Positions 41,042-50,683 of a DNA stretch of 64,000 nucleotides are shown here, one piece after another; positions within the stretch are counted from its first letter, which is position 1; every line of letters starts with the position of its first letter. The translations under genes and the position numbers were made by a program. The stretch is from Lentzea pudingi (lineage in GTDB: Bacteria > Actinomycetota > Actinomycetes > Mycobacteriales > Pseudonocardiaceae): NCBI RefSeq assembly GCF_014646255.1, contig NZ_BMNC01000012.1:62001-126000 (forward strand), given 5' to 3'. Under the pieces are notes generated by a model. The model had not been told where the DNA came from and ran no database searches. It worked only from the letters and a program-made list of their open reading frames with translations.

Positions 41042-42235
41042 ATGAGGAGAACACTGGCCGTAGGCCTCACTTTGCTCACCGTCACCGCCCTCGCGTCGCC
41101 CACGGCGTCCCGGGCGGACGGCCAGAAGGCCCCGAAGCGGGCCACGCTGACGAACTTCGCCTTCCTCCCGGCGCAGACCTACCTCCCCGGCAGCGAACCG
41201 AGCGGTGCGGCACTGGGGACCGCCCCGATCAACGGGGTCACGCCGCCGTTCGCGGACCAGCCGATCCAGGGCCTCAGCGGCCTCGTCCGCAACAGCGACG
41301 GCACGTTCGACGCCATCTCCGACAACGGCTACGGCACGAAGGCCAACAGCGCGGACTTCCTGCTGCGCATCCACCGCATCGCGCCCGACTTCGCGAAGAA
41401 CACCGTCGACGTGCTCGGCGGCATCACGCTCACCGACCCGAACGGCCACATCTCGTTCCCGCTGACCCGCCCCGACCGCGTCATCACCGGTGCGGACATC
41501 GACATCGAGTCCGTGACCAGGGGCGCCGACGGCAGCTACTGGATGGGCGACGAGTTCGGTCCCTACCTGCTGCACTTCGACCGCGCCGGCCGCCTGCTGG
41601 CCCCGCCCGCACCGCTCCCCGGCGTGCGCGCTCCCGAGAACCCCGCCGGCAACCCGAACCTGGGCGGCAGCAAGGGTTTCGAGGGCATCACGCTCTCCCC
41701 GGACGGCAAGAAGATCAACGCCTTGCTGGAAGGCACCGTCGCCGGTGACACGCCGGGAACGCTGCGCCTCAACGAGTTCGACATCGCGTCCAACGCGTTC
41801 ACCGGCACGACGTGGCGCTACCAGCTGGAAGACCCGAACTTCGCCATCGGTGACGCCATCGCCGTCGACAACAACCGGTTGCTGATCATCGAACGTGACA
41901 GCGCCCAGGGTGCCGACGCGATCGTCAAGCGCGTCTACCTGGCAGACAAGCGGGACAAGAACAAGGACGGCAAGCTCGACAAGACCCTCGTCGCCGACCT
42001 GCTGAACCTCGCCAACCCGAAGCACGTCGGCGGGCAGGCGGACCCGTTCAGGTTCCCGTTCGTCACGATCGAGGACGTCACGATCCTCGACGACCGCACG
42101 ATCGCGGTGCTCAACGACAACAACTTCCCGTCGTCGTCGGGCCGCACGCCGGGCAAGCCGGACGACAACGAGTTCATCACCATCAGGCTCGCGGACAACC
42201 TGCACGCCGACCCGAGGGTCCTGCGCAGGCGCTGA
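41042..42235 (+). CDS. secreted esterase-like/phytase-like protein (PF13449)
   Basis: 397 aa. Signal peptide RRTLAVGLTLLTVTALASPTASRA. The mature part is a six-bladed propeller-like domain with GLSGLVRNSDGTFDAISDNG, DIESVTRGADGSYWMGDEFG, FEGITLSPDGKKI and FVTIEDVTILDDRTIAVLND, motifs of the family named esterase-like activity of phytase. Some members are alkaline phosphatase- or phytase-like; substrate unproven here. An operator-like hairpin terminator follows. Confidence 0.85.
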   Translation: MRRTLAVGLTLLTVTALASPTASRADGQKAPKRATLTNFAFLPAQTYLPGSEPSGAALGTAPINGVTPPFADQPIQGLSGLVRNSDGTFDAISDNGYGTKANSADFLLRIHRIAPDFAKNTVDVLGGITLTDPNGHISFPLTRPDRVITGADIDIESVTRGADGSYWMGDEFGPYLLHFDRAGRLLAPPAPLPGVRAPENPAGNPNLGGSKGFEGITLSPDGKKINALLEGTVAGDTPGTLRLNEFDIASNAFTGTTWRYQLEDPNFAIGDAIAVDNNRLLIIERDSAQGADAIVKRVYLADKRDKNKDGKLDKTLVADLLNLANPKHVGGQADPFRFPFVTIEDVTILDDRTIAVLNDNNFPSSSGRTPGKPDDNEFITIRLADNLHADPRVLRRR

Positions 42236-42243
42236 ACCGAAGA

Positions 42244-42289
42244 GAGCGCTCTCACCTGTGGACACGCGTATCCGCAGGTGAGAGCGCTC
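42244..42289. terminator. terminator hairpin built from LacI-type operator sequences
   Basis: A 15-bp stem GAGCGCTCTCACCTG (42244-42258) pairs with 42275-42289, loop 16 nt, between the convergent esterase-like and beta-glucosidase genes. The left arm lies in a perfect GAGAGCGCTCTC palindrome (42242-42253); the right arm holds GAGAGCGCTC. Either a terminator alone, or also a second binding site for the regulator of the beta-glucoside operon. Confidence 0.65.
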
Positions 42290-42314
42290 GAGGCCCCCTC
42301 GGACCGTCTCTGGG

Positions 42315-43738
<1,424 letters not shown>

Positions 43739-43742
<4 letters not shown>

Positions 43743-44563
43743 CCCTTCACCGCGCCCTGCATGATGCCGCCGACGATCTGGCGGGACAGCAGGACGAAGA
43801 TCGCGATCACCGGCAGCACCGCGATGGAGGCGCCGGCGAGCATCAACGAGTAGTCGGTGTAGTAGCCACTGGCCAGCGTCGACAGGGCGACCTGCACAGT
43901 GGGGCTGTCGTTGGGGTCCAGCACGATCAACGGCCAGAAGAAGTCGTTCCAGGCCGTCATGAACGTGAACATGCCGAGCACGGCGGCCTGCGGGCGCACG
44001 GCGGGGAACCCGACGTGCCAGAACGTCCGCAGCACCGAGCAGCCGTCGACGCGCGCGGCCTCGATCAGCTCGAACGGCACGGTCTCCTCGCACGCCTGGC
44101 GCATCCAGAACACCGCGAACGACCCGATCAGCACCGGCACGATGACCGCCTGCAGCGTGCCGTACCAGTCGAGGTCCGACATCAGCATGTACAGCGGGAT
44201 CACGCCGAGCTGCGTCGGGACCATCGCCGTGCCGAGCACGACGAGGAACAGCGAGTCGCGGCCCTTGAACCGCAGCCGCGCGAACGCGAACCCGGCGAGC
44301 GTCCCCAGCACGACGTTGGAGATCGCCACGGTCGACGCCACGATGAACGAGTTCTGCATGGCGAGCCAGAAGTCGACGGTGTCGAAGACGCGGGTGATGT
44401 TCTCGACCAGGTTCCCGCCGGGCACGAGCGGCGGGACCTTCTCGCCGAGGACGGAGTTGTCCTTCGACGCGACGATGAACGAGTAGTACAGCGGGAAGAT
44501 CGACGCGGCGAGCACGGCGACCAGGAACCCGTAGAGCAGCGGCCCTGCCTTGGCGTTCTTCAC
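43739..44563 (-). CDS. sugar ABC transporter permease (CebG-like)
   Basis: 274 aa, six transmembrane helices, MalG/CebG type. The EAA loop is ELIEAARVDGCSVLRTFWHV, which couples to the ATPase. It ends RQIVGGIMQGAVKG, typical of this permease family. It pairs with the permease at 44568-45548. No ATPase gene is in the operon; such importers usually share MsiK. Confidence 0.93.
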
Positions 44564-44567
44564 GCGA

Positions 44568-45548
44568 TCACCCCTTGCCCGCGATGCGCCGCGTCAGCGT
44601 GAAGTTGACGACCGCGACGATCAGGACGACCACGAACAGCATCCACGCGACGGTGGCCGCGTAGCCCGCGTCGAACAACCGGAAGCCCTTCTCGTACATG
44701 TAGAGCACCAGCGTCTGGAACTGCCGGTCGGAGCCACCGGTCGAGTTGTTGGCGGCGAATCCCGGGTCGAACAGCGCCGGTTCCGCGAACAGCTGCAGAC
44801 CGCCGATCGTCGAGGTGACGACGGTGAACAGGATCGTGGGGCGGATCGACGGCACGGTGATCGACCAGAACATGCGCCAGCGCCCCGCACCGTCCAAAGT
44901 GGCCGACTCGTACATGTCCTTGGGCACGGACTGCATGGCCGCCAGGTACAGCAGCGCGTTGTAGCCCGTCCAGCGCCACATGACCATCGTGGACACCGCG
45001 AGGTGCGACGCCCAGGTCTCGGCACGCCAGTCGATCGGGTCGATGCCGACGAACCCGAGCAGGAAGTTCACGATGCCGAAGTCGCGGCCGAAGAACTGCG
45101 CGAACACCAGCGCCACCGCGGCGACCGAGATGACGTTGGGCAGCAGCACGCCTGCGCGCCAGAACGCACTGCCGCGCAGGCCGCGGTCCAGCAACGCGGC
45201 GAGACCGAGTGCGGCCAGCAGCTGCGGCACGGTCGAGAGCACGAAGAGGCTCAGCGTGTTGAACAGCGCGTTCCAGAAGTTGGCGTCGCCGAACAACGTG
45301 ACGTAGTTGTCGAGCCCGATGAACCCCTGGTCGCCGTCGATCAGCTGCCAGTCGTGCAGCGACACCCACGCCGTGTAGATCAACGGGTAGAGCCCGAAGA
45401 TACCGAACACGAGGAAGAACGGCGCGATGATCAGGTACGGCGTGTACCTGGCGTCCCAGTTGCTCAGCCTGAAGCGCTTCGGCGGTTCCTTGGAAGGCGA
45501 AACCGAGGCGGCCGGAGCCACCTCGGTCTCTGGACGCGTCACCGTCAC
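44568..45548 (-). CDS. sugar ABC transporter permease (CebF-like)
   Basis: 326 aa with six transmembrane helices after a 35-residue cytosolic N-terminus. The EAA loop is MYESATLDGAGRWRMFWSIT. RYTPYLIIAPFFLVFGIFGLYP is the first helix. GTG 45548 overlaps the stop of the binding-protein gene (GTGA). It forms a heterodimeric channel with the next gene. Confidence 0.92.
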   Translation of the reverse strand: MTVTRPETEVAPAASVSPSKEPPKRFRLSNWDARYTPYLIIAPFFLVFGIFGLYPLIYTAWVSLHDWQLIDGDQGFIGLDNYVTLFGDANFWNALFNTLSLFVLSTVPQLLAALGLAALLDRGLRGSAFWRAGVLLPNVISVAAVALVFAQFFGRDFGIVNFLLGFVGIDPIDWRAETWASHLAVSTMVMWRWTGYNALLYLAAMQSVPKDMYESATLDGAGRWRMFWSITVPSIRPTILFTVVTSTIGGLQLFAEPALFDPGFAANNSTGGSDRQFQTLVLYMYEKGFRLFDAGYAATVAWMLFVVVLIVAVVNFTLTRRIAGKG

Positions 45549-46807
45549 TTGGCGGCGTCCGTCGCTTCCTTCAGGGCCTGCGTCCACGCGTCAGCCGCGG
45601 ACTGCTTGCCCTGCTCCACGCGGGTCAGCGCGGTGCCGAACACCGGTCCGACCTTCGAGTCCTTCGTGCCGCGGTAGGTCGGCTTCAGCGACTCCGCCGA
45701 GGTCGCGAAGATCTGACCCACCGGAGCGGAGTTGAAGTACTCGTTGACGGTCGCCTGCACCTCGGCGTCCTGGTAGACCTTCGGCTGCGACGGCAGGTTG
45801 CCGGTCTCCTTGAAGATCCGCTTCTGCTGCTCGGGGGCCGTGAGCCACTTGGCGAGCTCGTAGGCCTCCTTCGGGTGCTTGCCCTGCTTCGGGATCGCGA
45901 GGAACGAGCCACCCCAGTTGCCGCCACCGCCGGGCGCCGTCGTCACGTCCCACTTCCCGGCCGCCGCGTCGCCGGCACCCGCCTTGATCAGCGCGAGCGC
46001 CCAGGCCGGGCACGTGGTCGTGGCGAACGAACCCTGCTTCAGCGCGACGTTCCAGTCCTGGCTGAACGGCTCGAGGGCACCGGTCTGACCCTTGGTGCCC
46101 AGGGCCGCTGCCTGGTCGAACGCCGTCTTGACCTTGTCGTTCTTCTCCGCGATGTACGAGTCGTCCTTCGCGAAGTAGCCCTCCTCGGTCTGGTCGAGAA
46201 TCGCCTTGTAGACGTTGCGGCCGGTGTCGACGAACTTCACGTTCGGCGTCTTGGCCGCGAACTGGTCGGCGACCTTCGCGTAGTCGGCCCAGGTCGGCCA
46301 CAGCTTGGCGACCTCGGCACGGTCCGTCGGCAGGCCCGCCGCCGCGAACAGGTCGGCGCGGTAGCAGAGACCCAGGCTGCCCATGTCCGTGCCCAGCCCC
46401 AGCACGAACTCACCGCCGTCGGCGGTGCCCTGGTTCCACTTCCACCCGGCCCACTGGTCCTTCAGGTCCTTCGCGCCGTACTCCGCCAGGTTGACGAACT
46501 TGTCCTTGGAGGCGCGGAACTGCGAGACCACGCCTTCCTCGAGGGCGACGATGTCCGCGGCACCACGGCCACCCGCGAGCTGCGTCGCGAGCTGCGTGTT
46601 GTGCTGCTCCATCTTGACCTTGCGCTGCTCGATCTTGATGTTCGAGTGCGAGGCCATGTACTCCTCGATGAGCTTGTCGTACCCGAAGTCGGAGAACAGA
46701 CCCAGCGACAGCTCGATCTTGCCGTCGGCCCCGGAACTCCCGCCGCATCCAGCGACCAGAACCATCGCGAGGGTCGCAGCGACGCTGCCGACCAGTCTTG
46801 TGCTCAT
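45545..46807 (-). CDS. sugar-binding lipoprotein of the ABC importer (CebE-like)
   Basis: 420 aa. Signal peptide with lipobox LVAGC; mature protein is a family 1 solute-binding protein (KIELSLGLFSDFGYDKLIEEY, LPTWADYAKVADQF, WLTAPEQQKRIFKETGNLPS). ATG 46807 follows GAGGAGG. A LacI-type operator lies 42 nt upstream. First gene of the operon SBP-permease-permease-GH1, the layout of cellobiose/cello-oligosaccharide uptake systems; the precise beta-glucoside is inferred. Confidence 0.93.
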   Translation of the reverse strand: MSTRLVGSVAATLAMVLVAGCGGSSGADGKIELSLGLFSDFGYDKLIEEYMASHSNIKIEQRKVKMEQHNTQLATQLAGGRGAADIVALEEGVVSQFRASKDKFVNLAEYGAKDLKDQWAGWKWNQGTADGGEFVLGLGTDMGSLGLCYRADLFAAAGLPTDRAEVAKLWPTWADYAKVADQFAAKTPNVKFVDTGRNVYKAILDQTEEGYFAKDDSYIAEKNDKVKTAFDQAAALGTKGQTGALEPFSQDWNVALKQGSFATTTCPAWALALIKAGAGDAAAGKWDVTTAPGGGGNWGGSFLAIPKQGKHPKEAYELAKWLTAPEQQKRIFKETGNLPSQPKVYQDAEVQATVNEYFNSAPVGQIFATSAESLKPTYRGTKDSKVGPVFGTALTRVEQGKQSAADAWTQALKEATDAAK

Positions 46808-46848
46808 CCGTCCTCCTCGACGACGCCGTGAGCGGCGCTTAACTGTGA

Positions 46849-46862
46849 TGAGAGCGCTCTCA
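46849..46862. promoter_or_regulatory. LacI/CebR-type operator of the beta-glucoside operon
   Basis: TGAGAGCGCTCTCA, a perfect 14-bp palindrome of the CebR/BglR type (CebR: TGGGAGCGCTCCCA), just upstream of the binding-protein gene. The core also occurs at 42242-42253 at the other end of the operon. Confidence 0.8.
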
Positions 46863-47285
46863 CACTCAACCGGAGACGCGCGGGTGTCAAGCGGTCGACA
46901 TCGTTCCGTAACTTTGTGGAGGCAGGCAACAAAAACCTGTCCCGGAAATCCGCGTGTCTCGACCGGCGTGGCCGAATCGGCCCCGGGACGACGAAGAGGG
47001 ACGACCGGGCCCTCGCTCCGGTCGTCCCTCACCCCAGGTAGAGGGGGTTGCGGGCCAAAAGTGACGCGCGCACTCGAAGATTTTTTCGCGAGGTCACGAT
47101 TGGGTGGCGGACAGCCGATCGCGACGCGTTCGTCCATCGACGTGAAACGCAGCGGAGGCCCGGTGCCCCGACGGCACCGGACCTCCACCGATCCCCCGGT
47201 CGTGCGGCCCCTGTTTCCGCACTCCCGAACCCGCCCGGCCGTGGCCCCCGACAGCGAGGCCGGGCGGGGTGTTCCGCGAGGTTCG
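46863..47285. other. intergenic with three hairpins
   Basis: About 420 nt without a gene. Hairpins: 46996-47008 with 47018-47030 (13 bp, perfect), 47154-47167 with 47173-47186 (13 of 14 bp), and 47230-47240 with 47258-47268 (11 bp). They lie downstream of the leftward FtsX-like gene and are probable terminators. The part nearest the sugar operon should hold its promoter. Confidence 0.55.
47230..47268 (-). terminator. terminator after the FtsX-like permease gene
   Basis: An 11-bp stem CCCGCCCGGCC/GGCCGGGCGGG with a 17-nt loop, starting 18 nt past the stop at 47286. Confidence 0.6.
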
Positions 47286-49805
47286 TTACGCCTCCGCCAT
47301 GCCCGCGACCACGGAGTTCCGCGCGGCCCGGCGAGCGGGCAGGGCGGCCGCGATGACCGCCGCGACGACGGCCAGGCCGAGCATGATGCCGATCTGTCCG
47401 AACGGGATGGAGAAGCTGATCGTGAACTCCGAGTTGGAGATCGCCTCGACCAGCAGCCACCCGAACCCGGCGCCGAGCAGCACGCCCACGACCGCGCCGA
47501 TCAGCGCCATCAGGATCGATTCGACCACCAGCATCTGCCGCAGCTGGCCCCTGGTCAGGCCCAGTGCCCGCAGCAGGGCGGACTCGCGGGTCCGTTCCAG
47601 CACCGAGAGCGTCAGCGTGTTCGCGATGCCGAACAGGGCGATGATCAGCGCCAGGCCGACGAGGGCCCAGATGAACAGCAGGATCTGGTCGATCTGCGAG
47701 TTCAGCTCCGCCTTGGTCTCGGCCGCGGAGTCCAGCACCGCCACCGGGGAGGTCGCGATGAACCGTTCCAGATCAGCGCGGGCCTGCGTGATGTCCGTGC
47801 CGGGCGCGAGCTTGACCAGCACGTTCTGGTAGCCCTTCACGGGCTCTTTGAGGATGGACTCGGCGGTCTTGAGGGTCACGATGCCGGTGCCGTAGCTGTT
47901 GTCCTTGATCAGCGCGACGACCTTCAGGTCCTTGCCGCTGATCGGGACGGTGGAGCCGATGGCGACGCCCGCCGTCTTCGCCTCCTTCTCCCGCATGGCG
48001 ATCTCGCCGTCCTTGAGCCCGGTCAGCGTGCCCGCGGCCAGGTCCGGCCGCACCAGGGAACCCAGTGCCTCGGTCGGGTAGCCGGTGACGTCGGCGTACT
48101 CGAGCTTCGGGGACTCGCCGAACGCCCGGAGCTCGGGCGCGATCTGCGCGACGTTGCGGACCTTCGCGAGGTCTTCGGTGAACTTCGGCGACAGCGGCTG
48201 GCTGTAGACGTTCGACTTGACCGCGTAGTCGGCCGGGAAGCGCTTGTCGACCTGCTCGTTCATGGTCGCGCGGCCACTGCCGGCCACGACCGCCACCATC
48301 GCGACGATGGTCACGCCGATCATCAGCGCGGCCGTGGTCGCGGCCGTGCGCTTCGGGTTGCGGCCCGCGTTGGCCGAGGCCAGCTTCGCCGGGACGCCCC
48401 GCAGCGCCTTGCCGAACAACCGGTTCACCAGCGGCACGTAGAGCGGGCCGAGGAGCAGCACCGCGAGCAGCAGCACCATCGTGGCGCCGCCGGTGATGAA
48501 CATCGCCGGCTCTTCCTTCTCCTGCTGGAGTCCGAAGTAGACCGCGGCGCCGCCGACGAGCGCGATCAGCGTCGCGACGGCGATCCGGACCTTGCCGGTG
48601 CGGGCGACGTCGTCGGAGCTGTCCGGCTGCGAGCGCAGGGCGGCCACGGGGGCGACGCGGGTGGCACGACGGGCCGGCAGCACGGCCGACAGCACCGTCA
48701 CGACCACACCGACACCGAAGCCGGCGGCGATGGTCACCCACGAGATCGGCAGGCGGATCGGGTTGTCGTCACCGCCGCTGGGGCCTCCGAACGTGCTGAT
48801 GAACGTCTGCAGGCCGGCTGAGACGCCGATCCCGCCGAGAAGTCCGAGCACCGATGCCGCGAGGCCCATGAAGAGCGCTTCGGCGAGCACGCTGCGGAAC
48901 ACCTGCGACCGGTTCGCGCCGACGCAGCGCAGCAGCGCGAGCTCCTTCGTGCGCTGGGCGACGAGGATCGTGAAGGTGTTGTAGATGACCATGCCCGCGA
49001 CGACGAGCGAGATCGCGGCGAACGCGAGCAGGAAGGTCTTGATCTCGCCGGCAGCGTCACCGACCTGGGCGAGCGTCGCCTGGGTCAGTTCCTCACCGGT
49101 CTGCACCTGGTAGCCGGGGCCGATGGCCTTGGTGATGTCGGCGACGAGCTGCTGCTGCGTCACACCGGCCTTGGCGACCGCGACGATCTCGTAGACGCGC
49201 TGGTCCGGGATGACCGTGCGCAGGCCCTCCGGCGAGACGACGACGTGGTCGCTGCCGGACATCGAGATGCTGCTGGCGCCCTGCTGGTAGGTGCCGACGA
49301 TCGTGAACGCGTGCTCGGCGTTGTCCTTGTCGAGCAGCTTCAGCTTGTCGCCGACCTTGAGCTTCGCGATCTGCGCGGTCTTGACGTCGATCGCGGCCTC
49401 GTCGGCCTTGACCGGGAACTTGCCGTCCTTGAGGTTGAAGTCGCGCAGCTTCTCCGTCGTCGGCAGCGGCTGCACCAACGCGTTGCGCGCCTTGCCCTCG
49501 CCGCTGAGCAACGCGGCGCTGCCGAACTCCCGCGAGTCCGCGCCCTCGACGCCGGGGGTGTTGCGGATCTTCTGCAGGAAGTCGGCCGGGATGCCGTCCT
49601 CCCGGTTGGGGCTGTTCTCCGCCGTGTGCACGGCCGCGTCGACGTTGCGGGCGCTGCGGGCGAAGTTGTCCCTGGTCTGCTCGCCGACGGCGTCGCCGAG
49701 CACGAGCGTGCCCGTCACGAACGCGACGCCGAGCGCGATGGCGATGCTGGACAGCACCAGTCTCGCCGTGCGGGCTCGCAGGCCCGCGAGGATCGTCTTC
49801 AGCAT
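47286..49805 (-). CDS. FtsX-like ABC transporter permease
   Basis: 839 aa with two FtsX domains. An N-terminal helix (ARLVLSSIAIALGVAFVTGTL) is followed by a large extracytoplasmic region, three helices with QRTKELALLRCVGANRSQVF, a second extracytoplasmic domain (about 505-690) and three terminal helices with ERTRESALLRALGLTRGQLR. The paired (K/E)-x-ALLR-x-(V/L)G motifs are the hallmark of the MacB/LolC-type superfamily. Partner ATPase directly upstream with 5 nt between. Probably exports a lipid, peptide or toxic compound, or handles surface lipoproteins. Confidence 0.93.
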   Translation of the reverse strand: MLKTILAGLRARTARLVLSSIAIALGVAFVTGTLVLGDAVGEQTRDNFARSARNVDAAVHTAENSPNREDGIPADFLQKIRNTPGVEGADSREFGSAALLSGEGKARNALVQPLPTTEKLRDFNLKDGKFPVKADEAAIDVKTAQIAKLKVGDKLKLLDKDNAEHAFTIVGTYQQGASSISMSGSDHVVVSPEGLRTVIPDQRVYEIVAVAKAGVTQQQLVADITKAIGPGYQVQTGEELTQATLAQVGDAAGEIKTFLLAFAAISLVVAGMVIYNTFTILVAQRTKELALLRCVGANRSQVFRSVLAEALFMGLAASVLGLLGGIGVSAGLQTFISTFGGPSGGDDNPIRLPISWVTIAAGFGVGVVVTVLSAVLPARRATRVAPVAALRSQPDSSDDVARTGKVRIAVATLIALVGGAAVYFGLQQEKEEPAMFITGGATMVLLLAVLLLGPLYVPLVNRLFGKALRGVPAKLASANAGRNPKRTAATTAALMIGVTIVAMVAVVAGSGRATMNEQVDKRFPADYAVKSNVYSQPLSPKFTEDLAKVRNVAQIAPELRAFGESPKLEYADVTGYPTEALGSLVRPDLAAGTLTGLKDGEIAMREKEAKTAGVAIGSTVPISGKDLKVVALIKDNSYGTGIVTLKTAESILKEPVKGYQNVLVKLAPGTDITQARADLERFIATSPVAVLDSAAETKAELNSQIDQILLFIWALVGLALIIALFGIANTLTLSVLERTRESALLRALGLTRGQLRQMLVVESILMALIGAVVGVLLGAGFGWLLVEAISNSEFTISFSIPFGQIGIMLGLAVVAAVIAAALPARRAARNSVVAGMAEA

Positions 49806-49810
49806 CTGGC

Positions 49811-50563
49811 TCACGCCCCCAGGTGCGTGAGGGCGTTGACGACGGACTCGGTGGTGGGCTGGTGGATCTCGCCCGCGAGCCGGCCGTCGGCGAGCAGCAC
49901 CACGCGGTCCGCGTAGCTCGCGGCCACCGGGTCGTGCGTCACCATGATCACGGTCTGGCCCATCTTGCGGACCGACATGCGCAGGAAGTCGAGGACCTCG
50001 GCGCCGCTGCGCGAGTCCAGGTTGCCGGTCGGCTCGTCGGCGAAGATGACCTCGGGACGGGCGACGAGCGCACGGGCACACGCCACGCGCTGCTGCTGGC
50101 CACCGGACAGCTCGGTCGGGCGGTGCGTGAGCCGGTCGCGCAGGCCGAGCACGTCGACGATCGTGTCGAACCACTCCTTGTCGGGCTTGCGGCCGGCGAG
50201 CTCGAGGCCCAGCAGGATGTTCTGCTCGGCGGTCAGCGTCGGCAGCAGGTTGAAGGCCTGGAACACGAAGCCGACGCGGTCGCGCCGGAGCTTGGTCAGG
50301 TCCTTGTCGTTCAGCTTGGTGATCTCGGTCTGTCCGACGTGGATCGCGCCACCGTCCACCGTGTCCAGTCCCGCGAGGCAGTGCATCAGCGTGGACTTGC
50401 CGGAGCCGGACGGGCCCATGATCGCGGTGAAACGGCCGGCCTGGAAGGCGACGCTCACGCCGTCGAGCGCCCGCACCGCGGTGTCACCCTTGCCGTAGAC
50501 CTTCACCAGGTTGTGGGCCGCCGCGGCGGTCCGGGTGCCGACCTCGGACACCAGTGCAGACAT
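49811..50563 (-). CDS. ABC transporter ATP-binding protein (MacB/LolD type)
   Basis: 250 aa from ATG 50563 with GAGGAAGG upstream. Walker A GPSGSGKST, Q-loop VFQAFNLLP, signature LSGGQQQRVACARAL, Walker B VIFADEPTGNLD, H-loop VTHD. TGNLD is typical of the LolD/FtsE group. It drives the adjacent FtsX-like permease. The regulator-like LuxR ATPase gene is 120 nt upstream on the same strand and may control this pair. Confidence 0.95.
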   Translation of the reverse strand: MSALVSEVGTRTAAAAHNLVKVYGKGDTAVRALDGVSVAFQAGRFTAIMGPSGSGKSTLMHCLAGLDTVDGGAIHVGQTEITKLNDKDLTKLRRDRVGFVFQAFNLLPTLTAEQNILLGLELAGRKPDKEWFDTIVDVLGLRDRLTHRPTELSGGQQQRVACARALVARPEVIFADEPTGNLDSRSGAEVLDFLRMSVRKMGQTVIMVTHDPVAASYADRVVLLADGRLAGEIHQPTTESVVNALTHLGA

Positions 50564-50683
50564 GTCGCTTGCCTTCCTCACAGGGGGACGTTCCTTGATG
50601 AGGAAGAAGCTATTTCGGCGGTTCGTGCGCGGACATCAACTCCGCGACGCGTTGCGCGTCAGCCTGAGGTATGACAACCGCGG